Shown: positions 8,276 to 18,159 of the stretch, in pieces
Numbering within the stretch: position 1 is the stretch's first letter
Layout of the letters: every line of letters begins with the position of its first letter
Assembly: GCA_036479115.1 (NCBI GenBank)
Contig: JAZGFD010000085.1
Coordinates: 1-64,000 of the forward strand
Source of the DNA: UBA7328 sp036479115
GTDB taxonomy: Bacteria > Bacteroidota > Bacteroidia > Chitinophagales > Saprospiraceae
Direction: 5' to 3'
Length of the DNA stretch: 64,000 bases
Program-made: the position numbers and the translations under genes
Notes under the pieces: generated by a model
What the model saw: only the letters and a program-made list of their open reading frames with translations
Told to the model about the DNA's origin: nothing
Databases searched by the model: none

Positions 8276-10699
8276 CTACTCATGCCTCAGTGAATTAATA
8301 GGATTATCCAATGCTGCTCTGGCCGTCTGAAAACTTACGGTCAGCCATGCAATGAGCATTGCAATACCACCTGATAATATGAAAATACTGATGCCAATTG
8401 GTATGCGATACGCAAAGTCCTGCAACCAATTATTCATAATATACCATGCTAACGGAGAGGCGATAATGGCAGCTATGATGACGAGCCACGTGAATTCTTT
8501 GGATAGTAGAAAAATGATATTGGTACTCGATGCACCAAGAATTTTTCTTATTCCTACTTCTTTTCTTTTTTGTTCAGCTGTAAATGAAGCCAGTCCTGCC
8601 AGTCCGAGGCATGCTACAAATATTGCCAGTAAGGCGAAAACTCCAAAGATCTTACCTTGACGTTCTTCTACCTGATACAATTCTGCATAGTTTTCATCCA
8701 CGAAGGTATAGTCAAAAGGAGTATCTGGATTAAAATCTGTATACACTTTTTCTATATGGGCTATAGCTTCTGATACATTACTGCCATTGAGCCTTACAGC
8801 ATAATTCCATGCCATGAGCGGTGCTACAAAATATACAGTAGGGACAATTTCTCTTTTTAATGTCTCAAAGTGAAAATCCTTAATTACACCTATTACTTGT
8901 CCATCTCTATTCTCCCATTGTCCAGCGTCCCAATCTGCAATCTCCGAGCTCCCGAATGTCTTGCCAATGGCGGTCTCATTAGTCCATCCTATATCTTTGA
9001 CCGCCGCTTCATTTAGTATAAATGCTCCTTTCTCATCACTAGGAAAATCTCGTGAAAAACTCCGGCCAGCAGCCATTTCAAAACCCATTGTCTCTATAAA
9101 CCCAAAATCTGTCCATACGGTCTGCATTCCTTTTTGCTGATCTTCGGGTATGCCTTGTGGTCTAGCCTGTAGCGAGCTGCTGAGAGTGCCTGGTGGCACC
9201 CGTGACGACCCTCCTCCAGCTATTACGGATGGGTTTTGGAGTAACTCAGAAGTGAATTGTGCATATTTTGTACGTGTCTCTTGCGGCATTCCCATAATTA
9301 GTACATTCTCTTTATCAAATCCTAAATCCATGTTATTACAATAATTCAGTTGCTGATATACTATGCCCGTAATAACCAGTAGAAAAATGGATGTTGCAAA
9401 TTGGAAGGCTACTAATACTTTTCTTATCGTGCCTCCTCTACTTCCTGTGCTGAGATTACCTGATAATACATTTATAGGTTTAAATGAAGACAACAACAGT
9501 GCTGGATAGCTTCCTGCCGCAATGCCTACAAACAGAGTAACTACAATCAGGCCCGCAAAAAGTGGTATGTTTTCTGTAAGGTTAAGACTCAAACTAGATT
9601 CTGCAAGATCGTTAAAAAATGGTAGACTGAACCTTGCTAATAGTAATCCGATAATCAGAGAAATGAATGCCAATATCGTACTCTCACTCAAAAACTGACC
9701 GATAAGCTGCCCTCTCATAGCTCCGACCACTTTACGCAGACCTACTTCTCGGGCTCTCATACTGGATTTGGCAGTAGAGAGATTCATAAAATTAATGCAG
9801 GCTATAATCAAAATGAATAGCGCAATAAATGAGAAAGCATATACATAAGTGATATCCCCATCACTACCAGAAGTAAAAGAAGATATGTCTTGAGAGTGGA
9901 GGTATATATCCGATAAAGGTTGCATCAATAGTACTGGTGAAAAATGTTTCCAAGATTCTAACTTTACATCAATAAAAGCTTGAAGCCGTTCGGTCAAATC
10001 TGATGGCTTCATACTGAGTGGCAGCATGGCATAGGTCTCTACATATCCTTCTCCCCAGTTTTCCAACACTATTCTGGAAAAAACCTGCTTACCGGAATTC
10101 ATGGATACCAGAATGTCAAAATCAAATCTGGAGTTTTTAGGAATCTCTTCCATGATACCTGTCACTACAAAATCTTGGCCTCTTATCGAAACCACCTTGC
10201 CTACACCATCGGCTTCTCCAAAATATTTTTTACTTACTTTCTTAGTAATTACGAGAGAAAAGGGGGCTTCTAATGCAGTATTTGCATCACCTTTTAAAAG
10301 ATGAAAATCGAAAGTGTTAAATACATCAGGATCTACAAATGCGAGATGTTCTTCTACATAGACCTGATCATTATATTCTATTGCTTCACCACCTCTAGGA
10401 GCAAATCTGATGATGTGCTCGAAATCTGAGAAGTCCGTTTTTAGTTCATCAGCAAGGCGATATGGACCTATTGCACGTTCCGTTATCGCTCCAGATTGAG
10501 GATTAGCGACCTGAATATTAAGTCTGTATATCTGATCTCCATTGGCATGAAAATTATCATAACTCACCTCTTTTTGGACGTATAGCATAATGAGGATAAC
10601 ACATGCTATGCCTATGGCTAGCCCCAAGATGTTAATAGCTGTATATCCTTTGTGTCTGGAGAGACTTCTGAGTGCGACTTTGATATAATTTTTTATCAT
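8276..10699 (-). CDS. MacB/FtsX-type ABC transporter permease, paralogue 2
   Basis: This 807-residue inner-membrane permease begins MIKNYIKVALRSLSRHKGYT and shows the double architecture of the array: TM1, periplasmic MacB-like core, TM bundle with REVGLRKVVGAMRGQLI near residue 310, a central helix, a second periplasmic core, and a last TM module with KEVGIRKILGASSTNII near residue 720. It ends NPINSLRHE. The gene lacks any ATPase domain and would use the ATPases encoded at 20818 and 22498. The sequence is only moderately similar to its neighbours, so the duplications are old. Its stop is followed by the 42-base tail scar described separately. Confidence 0.86.
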   Translation of the reverse strand: MIKNYIKVALRSLSRHKGYTAINILGLAIGIACVILIMLYVQKEVSYDNFHANGDQIYRLNIQVANPQSGAITERAIGPYRLADELKTDFSDFEHIIRFAPRGGEAIEYNDQVYVEEHLAFVDPDVFNTFDFHLLKGDANTALEAPFSLVITKKVSKKYFGEADGVGKVVSIRGQDFVVTGIMEEIPKNSRFDFDILVSMNSGKQVFSRIVLENWGEGYVETYAMLPLSMKPSDLTERLQAFIDVKLESWKHFSPVLLMQPLSDIYLHSQDISSFTSGSDGDITYVYAFSFIALFILIIACINFMNLSTAKSSMRAREVGLRKVVGAMRGQLIGQFLSESTILAFISLIIGLLLARFSLPFFNDLAESSLSLNLTENIPLFAGLIVVTLFVGIAAGSYPALLLSSFKPINVLSGNLSTGSRGGTIRKVLVAFQFATSIFLLVITGIVYQQLNYCNNMDLGFDKENVLIMGMPQETRTKYAQFTSELLQNPSVIAGGGSSRVPPGTLSSSLQARPQGIPEDQQKGMQTVWTDFGFIETMGFEMAAGRSFSRDFPSDEKGAFILNEAAVKDIGWTNETAIGKTFGSSEIADWDAGQWENRDGQVIGVIKDFHFETLKREIVPTVYFVAPLMAWNYAVRLNGSNVSEAIAHIEKVYTDFNPDTPFDYTFVDENYAELYQVEERQGKIFGVFALLAIFVACLGLAGLASFTAEQKRKEVGIRKILGASSTNIIFLLSKEFTWLVIIAAIIASPLAWYIMNNWLQDFAYRIPIGISIFILSGGIAMLIAWLTVSFQTARAALDNPINSLRHE

Positions 10700-10788
10700 A
10701 ATGTTTCATTTTGTTCTTTGTTTGTTATGTTTATTTTTTTGTTGCTAATCCATCCCCAAGCTCTCAACTCCGAGTCCTGAAGTTCTTC

Positions 10789-13203
10789 TCATTCATTCCT
10801 CAAGCTCTCCGCAGGATTGGCTCTAATTTTATAGAATATATGTGCAGTAACTAGCAATACAATGATCATGCAAAAAACCAATGCAAATACCAATATTAAA
10901 CCATAGTCTATCTGGGTGCTATAGGCAAAATTGTTGAGCCATTCGTTGCCAAAATGATAGATGAATGGGAAGATCATCCCAATGGAAATTATTGCTATTA
11001 TAATAAATTCTTTTAAAAACAACCAGATTATTTCACTTAGAGAAGCTCCTAATATTTTACGAATTCCTACTTCTTTAGTACGCCTTATAATGCTGATAGA
11101 CACCAGGCCAAATACTCCAATTAAGACAATTATTACAGACAGAAAAGAAGCAATATGTGTTGCTTTTTTTAGTCGTATTTCTGATTGATACAGGTTTTGT
11201 AAAGTGAGATCCAGAAAATTATAATTGAAAGGAGCATTGGGAAGAAGGTCTTTCCATTTGCTTTCCATCATTGATAATGTATGGGTCATATCTGTGGTGT
11301 TGATCTTAAAAGCCAAATATCTATAGGTGACAGTAGATCGCACATCAGCTATGACAATAGGCTTAATGTCATCATGCATAGAACCAAAATGAAAATCTTT
11401 AACTATGCCAATTATTCGTGCTATACTACCTAAATCCCCAACATGGATCATCGTGTTAAGGGCTTCTTCGGGATGGTCAAAGCCCAGTGACGCCGAAGCC
11501 GTTTCGTTAATTACGACATCATGAGAATGGTCGATTTCATAATGTGCCTTATTGAAAAACCGACCATGAGCTAAATGGATATCATAGGCTTCAATATAGT
11601 TTTCGTCTACTTGCATCATCGGGGCATAAAAGGCAGCTGATGAATCTTGTCCTTGCCTATAGATACTCGTATTATATCCCGCATTGCCATCTGGAATTTC
11701 GTAGGCAAGGCTGGCATTTGTGACATCAGCGAGGTTATTCATTTCATTTCTTACAGTTATCATTTTAGCAACTCCCTCTGACGACCATTGTCGTGGTGTA
11801 CGGACATGAACAATCTGATCTTTGTTAAAGCCTAAGTCTTTATCAAAAAGAAAATTAATCTGCTGGCTTACTAAAAATGTGGCTGCTATTACAAACAATG
11901 ATATTGCAAATTGCAAAGTCATTAGGACTTGTCTAAATCTTACATTTTTCCTTACAGTTGTGAGTTTTCCTTTTAGAGAATCTACAGTAGGTAATGATGA
12001 AATGGACATAGCTGGATACAATCCCGATAGCACCCCGACCAGAACTGCTAGTAACAATGTAAAAATTACAAAGACGGGAGAAAACTCCCAAATTGAAATC
12101 AACGGTTTGCCTAGAATATCAGCAAAATAATCTTTAGACATTTCATAAATAAAAAGAGACATTGCCGTACTGATTATTGCCAACATGATGGATTCGATAA
12201 GAAATTGAATGATTATCTGCTTTCTCTTTCCCCCTAGTGTTTTTCTTACGCCCATTTCTCTTACCCTTTCGGTAGAATTTCCGATAGTGATATTTATGAA
12301 ATTTATAATGGCCATAAACAGTATAAACAAACCGATGAGAATCAAAGAATAAATGGTTTTTTGTACCAAACCGCCATTGAATGACAAATAAAATGAAGAT
12401 AGTGGCTCTAGTCTGACCTCTAGATTATTAACCACTTCGGTCTCAGCATTATCTTTTATTAATTGGCTGATAGCTTGAGAAAGTAACTGAGGCGATACGC
12501 CATCTTTTAATTCTATAAAACTGGCCACATAGGCATTGCTCCAGCTGTTATAGCTTTTATATCTATTAAAAAATTTAAGATTTTCATTTGACATCAAGAT
12601 GGGTGTTTTTTTAAACGCCAGATGAGTGACAGAATTAAAGGGAAGGTCGTCCAAAATTCCAGTCACTACAAAATCTCGACGTTTACCAGAGAACGATTCT
12701 ACCTCCAAAATTTCATTGAGAACATCGGTTTTGCCAAAATATTTCAATGCCATTTTTTTAGTAATAACCATCTTATCAGGAGCAAGAAGAGCAGTCTCCA
12801 TATCACCATGTAATAGCGTAAAACCATACATTTCTAATACCGCAGGGTCACCAAGTTGGATGCCTTCATTAAACACTTTATCCCTTTTTTTTACAATGGC
12901 ATTGATGGCATCTATTGAGTAGTTATTAGAGATCAAATCGGGGTATTTTTCCCTAAGAGCAGCCGCTAAAGGAGCCAATGTGGTCATTTCTATTCCCATA
13001 TTTGGCTTTGCCCATTGACTCGTCAATAGATAATGATTCTTTATGTTCTTTAATTTTCTATTTACCTGATATTCAGAACATACAAAACTGCCTATGATCA
13101 GACTAAATGCAAGTCCTATTGCCAAGCCTACTATCATGATAGCCGTATATAGGCTTCGTTTAGATAGGTTTCGATAAGCTACTTTTATATAATTTTTCAG
13201 CAT
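10789..13203 (-). CDS. MacB/FtsX-type ABC transporter permease, paralogue 3
   Basis: This is a permease of about 804 residues with two FtsX modules. I choose the ATG at 13203 (MLKNYIKVAYRNLSKRS) because it aligns with the other paralogues; the ATG at 13218 adds five residues. TM1 is followed by a periplasmic core, a TM bundle with REMGVRKTLGGKRKQII, a second core containing GYNTSIYRQGQ, and a C-terminal module with KEVGIRKILGASLSEII. It ends IRANPAESLRNE. It is the most divergent of the six: its periplasmic domains share few motifs with the rest. It is presumed to act with the locus ATPases, possibly as a heterodimer with another paralogue. Confidence 0.85.
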   Translation of the reverse strand: MLKNYIKVAYRNLSKRSLYTAIMIVGLAIGLAFSLIIGSFVCSEYQVNRKLKNIKNHYLLTSQWAKPNMGIEMTTLAPLAAALREKYPDLISNNYSIDAINAIVKKRDKVFNEGIQLGDPAVLEMYGFTLLHGDMETALLAPDKMVITKKMALKYFGKTDVLNEILEVESFSGKRRDFVVTGILDDLPFNSVTHLAFKKTPILMSNENLKFFNRYKSYNSWSNAYVASFIELKDGVSPQLLSQAISQLIKDNAETEVVNNLEVRLEPLSSFYLSFNGGLVQKTIYSLILIGLFILFMAIINFINITIGNSTERVREMGVRKTLGGKRKQIIIQFLIESIMLAIISTAMSLFIYEMSKDYFADILGKPLISIWEFSPVFVIFTLLLAVLVGVLSGLYPAMSISSLPTVDSLKGKLTTVRKNVRFRQVLMTLQFAISLFVIAATFLVSQQINFLFDKDLGFNKDQIVHVRTPRQWSSEGVAKMITVRNEMNNLADVTNASLAYEIPDGNAGYNTSIYRQGQDSSAAFYAPMMQVDENYIEAYDIHLAHGRFFNKAHYEIDHSHDVVINETASASLGFDHPEEALNTMIHVGDLGSIARIIGIVKDFHFGSMHDDIKPIVIADVRSTVTYRYLAFKINTTDMTHTLSMMESKWKDLLPNAPFNYNFLDLTLQNLYQSEIRLKKATHIASFLSVIIVLIGVFGLVSISIIRRTKEVGIRKILGASLSEIIWLFLKEFIIIAIISIGMIFPFIYHFGNEWLNNFAYSTQIDYGLILVFALVFCMIIVLLVTAHIFYKIRANPAESLRNE

Positions 13204-13237
13204 GATTGTCATTTTCAACGTTTAATGCTCCAAACCA

Positions 13238-15610
13238 CTACTCATTTCTCAAGCTCTCCACCGGATTAGCAACAGCTGCTCGCAATGCCTGAAAACCAAC
13301 TGTCAGAGAAGCAATAATAATAGCCAATGCAACGGGTGCTGCAAACATCCAAAACTGCAAGCCTACTCCATATTCAAAATTGGCCAACCATCCTTTGAGC
13401 AAATATGCTGACACCGGAATACCCACTAATAATCCTATTGATACCAAAACCAAAAACTGCTTAGAAAGCAATTGTATTAAGCTGATTACTGAAGCTCCTA
13501 AGACTTTTCTGATGCCAATTTCTTTTTGTTTTTGCTCTGCAAAAAAAGTGGCCAATCCGAAGAGACCCAAACAAGATATAAGAATAGAAATAAGAGCAAA
13601 AAAATTGGCCAAAGTAGCCGTGAGGGTTTCGCTCTGGTACTGCTGTTGGTACTGCTCATCTACAAAATCGAAATGCAATGTTACATCAGGAAGAACTTTT
13701 TTAAACGTAGATTCTAAACTTGCTATAGCACCCTTCATATTGCCTTCTTCTGCTTTGACAAATAGCCATCCTGCATCGTCTTGGTCTAAGAGTATTCCTG
13801 CAGGCTCTATCTTTTCATAAAGTGATCTGTTGTGAAAATCTTTGACTACGCCGATAATCTGACGTGGTTTGCCCCACCACCTCACTGTTTTTCCGATGGG
13901 ATTGGTTAAGCCCATAATACCAATGGCGGTTTCATTAAATACAATATTGGTGGTATCGTACACCGAACCTTCTCTATAAAATCTTCCTGATACTAGTGGC
14001 ACATCAAATACATCCAGAAAGTTACTCGCTGTCCATAACATGCTAAATTCTATATTCTCCTGATCTGGTCTTTTCTCAGACCAGCCTACTCCATTTGTGG
14101 AGGCTTGCATATTGAGCGGTGATGGTCCTGCTAATGTGATACCTGCTATGCCTTTTTGAGTGATTAGCTCATTGTAGAGCACATCATATTGTGCAGTTAT
14201 TTTATCATCTTGATGTATGACAAGCAGGTTGTTTTTAGCGATACCTAAATTTTTGTTTTTTATGTATTCTACTTGTTGGCGTACTACGAGGGCAGCTACG
14301 ATAAGTAATAGAGCCAGTACAAATTGTACCACCACAAGACCTTTTCTTAGAGATATACTTTTGCCTCTTTGACTCGCAGTACCTTTCAATGCGGTAACAG
14401 GTCTAAACCGAGAAAGCACAAAAGCTGGATAAGCTCCTGAAAGTAGTGTAGTCAGACCAAATATTCCTGCAAATCCTATCCAAAAAGCAGGCTGACTCAA
14501 GTCGAATACTAACATCTTACCAGTGATCATTCTTACTTGAGGAAGTAGTAGTTCTGCTAGAGCATATGCCAGCCCTATAGATATGAGTGTAATCACTCCA
14601 GCTTCTATCATAAACTGTGTAATGAGTGATTTCTTGCCAGCACCAATGGATTTTCTTACGCCTACTTCTTTTGCTCTTTTGGACGCCCTTGCAGTCGATA
14701 GATTGACAAAATTAATACAAGAAATAAATAGCAATAGCAATGCTGCTATACCAAATGTACGTACGTATCCTATACGCCCACCATCGACTTCAGCCATTTC
14801 GTTATAATTGGCATATAGATAGTGATCGGCATATTTTTGCAAGAGTATTCCTTCTTTTCTATCCCCTTCCTGATGCTCGTGAAATAGTGTTTCTATCTTT
14901 GATGCTACAGTCTTAGGGTCAGCACCATCTGCCAGTAATAGACATCCCTGCATTCCAGCGTTGCCCCATTCCAACATCCATTCATTCTTTTTTAATGTTC
15001 TTTGAAAACTATAGACGAAGTCGTTCTGAATAGATGAAGACGGTGGAAAGTCTTCATATACAGCATCAATAGAAAATTCGCCCACGTTTTGGATTTCTAT
15101 AACTTTTCCTAGTGTTGTGGATTGCCATATATTGCCAAATAACTTTTTTGCAAGCTTCCTTGATATGGCTAGTGATTCTACCTTATTGTCTAATTCTGTA
15201 ATATCTCCTATGAGAATAGGATAGGAGAACACTTCAAAATAGGATGCATTCCCGAAAGTGCCTTTCTCTCTGAATATCAGGTCTTTATATTGTATAGATT
15301 CATCAAAACTTCTACCCAGAGCTACATATTTTTCTACTTCTGGGAGTTCTTTTACTGCAGCAACCAGCACGGGATAAGGTATGCCATTGTATACATCTAG
15401 GCTGCTACCTTCAAGGGGAATAGTACGTTTGACACGAAAAATGTTGTTGCCATTTTCATGAAATTTGTCTATGTTCCATTCGTCATGTACCCAAAGTAAC
15501 ATCAATAATGTCACTGCCAGAGAGATGGACAATCCTGTAATATTTATCAGAGAATATCCCTTGTGATTAATTAAACTTCTGAATGCTATTTTAAGATAGT
15601 TTTTAATCAT
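13238..15610 (-). CDS. MacB/FtsX-type ABC transporter permease, paralogue 4
   Basis: This 790-residue inner-membrane permease starts MIKNYLKIAFRSLINHKGYS. The order is TM1, periplasmic MacB-like core, TM bundle with KEVGVRKSIGAGKKSLI, central helix after RKGLVVVQF, second core with GVVKDFHNRSLY, and the last TM module with KEIGIRKVLGASVISLI. It ends ANPVESLRNE. The GVVKDFHxxS motif in the second core is shared by most of the array. The gap to permease 3 is short (34 bp to its chosen start), so co-transcription is likely. No ATPase motifs are present. The function is inferred from family only. Confidence 0.86.
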   Translation of the reverse strand: MIKNYLKIAFRSLINHKGYSLINITGLSISLAVTLLMLLWVHDEWNIDKFHENGNNIFRVKRTIPLEGSSLDVYNGIPYPVLVAAVKELPEVEKYVALGRSFDESIQYKDLIFREKGTFGNASYFEVFSYPILIGDITELDNKVESLAISRKLAKKLFGNIWQSTTLGKVIEIQNVGEFSIDAVYEDFPPSSSIQNDFVYSFQRTLKKNEWMLEWGNAGMQGCLLLADGADPKTVASKIETLFHEHQEGDRKEGILLQKYADHYLYANYNEMAEVDGGRIGYVRTFGIAALLLLFISCINFVNLSTARASKRAKEVGVRKSIGAGKKSLITQFMIEAGVITLISIGLAYALAELLLPQVRMITGKMLVFDLSQPAFWIGFAGIFGLTTLLSGAYPAFVLSRFRPVTALKGTASQRGKSISLRKGLVVVQFVLALLLIVAALVVRQQVEYIKNKNLGIAKNNLLVIHQDDKITAQYDVLYNELITQKGIAGITLAGPSPLNMQASTNGVGWSEKRPDQENIEFSMLWTASNFLDVFDVPLVSGRFYREGSVYDTTNIVFNETAIGIMGLTNPIGKTVRWWGKPRQIIGVVKDFHNRSLYEKIEPAGILLDQDDAGWLFVKAEEGNMKGAIASLESTFKKVLPDVTLHFDFVDEQYQQQYQSETLTATLANFFALISILISCLGLFGLATFFAEQKQKEIGIRKVLGASVISLIQLLSKQFLVLVSIGLLVGIPVSAYLLKGWLANFEYGVGLQFWMFAAPVALAIIIASLTVGFQALRAAVANPVESLRNE

Positions 15611-15657
15611 AATGTTTTATTGTTTTATTGTTCAATCTTCTGTGGCCCCAACTCCCT

Positions 15658-18093
15658 TTACTCACTCCTCAGCGACTCCACAGGATTAGCAACAGCTGCC
15701 TTTATACTCTGAAAACTTATAGTCACAAATGCAATAAGAAGAGCTATTAAGCCGCCGATCATAAAAGTAGAGAAGTCCATATCTATCCGGAATACGAAAT
15801 TAGCCAGCCATTTATCCATTAACCACCACGATATAGGGACGGCTAGGATTAGAGCTATAATTACAAGTTTTATAAAGTCTTTGGAAAGCAAGCCTACTAC
15901 TTCTGTTACACTGGCTCCGAGTACTTTTCTTATTCCTATTTCCTTATATCTCTGTTCTGCCATATATGCTGATAATGCAAACAGGCCTAGACAAGCAACG
16001 AATATAGCGAGTAGTGCAAAAGTTGTAAATATGCTTCTGATACGGCTCACATTGTCATACATCTTGGCATATGACTCGTCCATAAATTTATATCGGAAAG
16101 CAAGATTAGGAGCAAATTTATTCCACTGCTCTTCTATTGACCCAAGTAGTCGAGGTATGTTGTCAGTATTGATTTTGACAGATATGATGGAGGGACTTAT
16201 CCCTTGAAAAAAGCATAGCGGGTATACTTTTTCTGTCAGAGATGTATAGTTAAAATTTTCAACGACTCCTATTACTTCATAAAGTGTACCATACCTTGAT
16301 ATGTTTTTACCAATTGGGTCTTCCAGATTAAGTCTCTCTACCATTTCTTCATTAATAATGGTAGTAAGATTATCAGAGGATTTATCTACATCAAAATTTC
16401 TGCCTTGCGTAAGTTTCATTCCCAAGGTTTCGAGATAATCTTCATCAATGACCCATGACTGTGCACCAACTGTTTCATCCAGTTTTTCTCTGCCTTCATT
16501 TACAAATGAATTACCGTTTCTTTTAGTCCCTTCTAAAGGTAAGTAGTCACTTATAGTAGCATTCTTAACACCTGCCATTCCTTTAATTACATCTTTGAAT
16601 GTCTGTACATCATCTGTGAGCATATTTGTGCCATATAATTGGATTACTTGCTCTTTTTCGAATCCTATTTTAGTATTTAGGATATAATTGAGTTGCTTGT
16701 TAATAAAGAATGTGCATACTATCAAAACAATAGAAATACCAAATTGAAATACTACTAATCCACTGCGTATGGAGCCAGATCGATTATGAGATGTCAATAC
16801 ACCTTTGAGTGTATTAATAGGTCTGAATCCGGATAGATAGAAAGCTGGATACAACCCTGCAAGAACTCCTATAACAACAGCTGTCGAAATTAATCCGATG
16901 ATAAAAAATGGCTCAGAAAAAGGAATCTCTAATTGTATACCTGTCATGCCCCTAAAAAAAGGAATCAACGCTTCTGATAACCCTACACCTGCAATAAATG
17001 CAATAAATGTGATAAAAATAGATTCTGATAGAAACTGAATGATTAAGCCCTGCCTACTAGAGCCTATGACTTTCCTAAGTCCTACTTCTTTTGCTCTACT
17101 TGCAGATTTAGCTGTAGAGAGATTGATAAAATTGATACAGGCTATGACAAGTATGAATAAGGCAATTAGTCCAAATATCCAAATGATCTTGATATCATTT
17201 CTGGAACTATTCTGATGTGGAATATCAGCTGATCTAAGGTTAATATCTCTGATGGGTTGCATCATCAATTTGGCTGAATTTTCTATATTTTCTCCTTGTG
17301 TATAGCCTCCTGCTAAAAGTGCAGGCTTCATATATCCTAATATCAATTTATCTGATAATATAGGTTCAAAAGAAGTTATATCCGTTTTAGGAGACATAGC
17401 GAAATAGATGTAGTAATTGTTCTGTAACCATCGGGTCTGTTCTCCTTCTCCAAACTCTACATCCGTAAGTGTGATCAAGAAGTCATAACCAAGATGAGAA
17501 GTACTTGGAAAATCTTCCATTACACCGCTTATTATAAATGGATCATCCATTCCTCCATTGAGGTACATGGTTTTGCCCATCGGGTTGTTGTCCTTAAAGT
17601 ACTTTTTAGAAACCTTTTCAGATATGACTATTGTCTTAGGTGCTGTCAAGGCAGAGGAAGATTTCCCATATACCATAGGAATACTAAATATGTCTAATAT
17701 AGACTGATCAGCATAGGTAAACCTTTCTTCGTGATGCTGTTCTGGGTCTCCTTCAAAACTTATCTCATTGCTCCCTGCTCTATAAAAAAGAGGATTGTCC
17801 ATTAATCTGCCAGAAATTTTTATCTCATCAAAATCCTTATCCAGGGTGGATGCTGTATTGGCTGAAAAATGGATGCTACGACCTGAAAAGTTATCATCAT
17901 TGTATAGTGTTGTAAGCCTATATATGTTTTCACCATTAGGGACATGCTTATCGTAACTTATCTCATGTAGAATGTATACAGAGATTAGTATACAAGCTGC
18001 TATTCCTATACTGAGGCCTGTAAGATTGATAAAAGAAAAGATTTTATTCTTTTGTAGATTTCTTAATCCGACTTTTATGTAATTCTTTATCAT
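15658..18093 (-). CDS. MacB/FtsX-type ABC transporter permease, paralogue 5
   Basis: This 811-residue permease starts MIKNYIKVGLRNLQKNKIFS. It has the same double layout, with KEVGLRKVIGSSRQGLI in the first TM module, GVVENFNYTSLTEK in the second periplasmic core (where the paralogues have GVVKDFH), and KEIGIRKVLGASVTEVV in the last TM module. It ends ANPVESLRSE. The 47-base gap to permease 4 and the shared strand suggest one transcript. The family moves lipoproteins, peptides or antibiotics, or transmits force to periplasmic partners, so no specific substrate can be named from sequence. Confidence 0.86.
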   Translation of the reverse strand: MIKNYIKVGLRNLQKNKIFSFINLTGLSIGIAACILISVYILHEISYDKHVPNGENIYRLTTLYNDDNFSGRSIHFSANTASTLDKDFDEIKISGRLMDNPLFYRAGSNEISFEGDPEQHHEERFTYADQSILDIFSIPMVYGKSSSALTAPKTIVISEKVSKKYFKDNNPMGKTMYLNGGMDDPFIISGVMEDFPSTSHLGYDFLITLTDVEFGEGEQTRWLQNNYYIYFAMSPKTDITSFEPILSDKLILGYMKPALLAGGYTQGENIENSAKLMMQPIRDINLRSADIPHQNSSRNDIKIIWIFGLIALFILVIACINFINLSTAKSASRAKEVGLRKVIGSSRQGLIIQFLSESIFITFIAFIAGVGLSEALIPFFRGMTGIQLEIPFSEPFFIIGLISTAVVIGVLAGLYPAFYLSGFRPINTLKGVLTSHNRSGSIRSGLVVFQFGISIVLIVCTFFINKQLNYILNTKIGFEKEQVIQLYGTNMLTDDVQTFKDVIKGMAGVKNATISDYLPLEGTKRNGNSFVNEGREKLDETVGAQSWVIDEDYLETLGMKLTQGRNFDVDKSSDNLTTIINEEMVERLNLEDPIGKNISRYGTLYEVIGVVENFNYTSLTEKVYPLCFFQGISPSIISVKINTDNIPRLLGSIEEQWNKFAPNLAFRYKFMDESYAKMYDNVSRIRSIFTTFALLAIFVACLGLFALSAYMAEQRYKEIGIRKVLGASVTEVVGLLSKDFIKLVIIALILAVPISWWLMDKWLANFVFRIDMDFSTFMIGGLIALLIAFVTISFQSIKAAVANPVESLRSE

Positions 18094-18159
18094 GATGATT
18101 TATTTATCAATGTTCGTTTTATTGAGTTTGTGAGGCCAGAATCTAGTCTTCCCATTTCC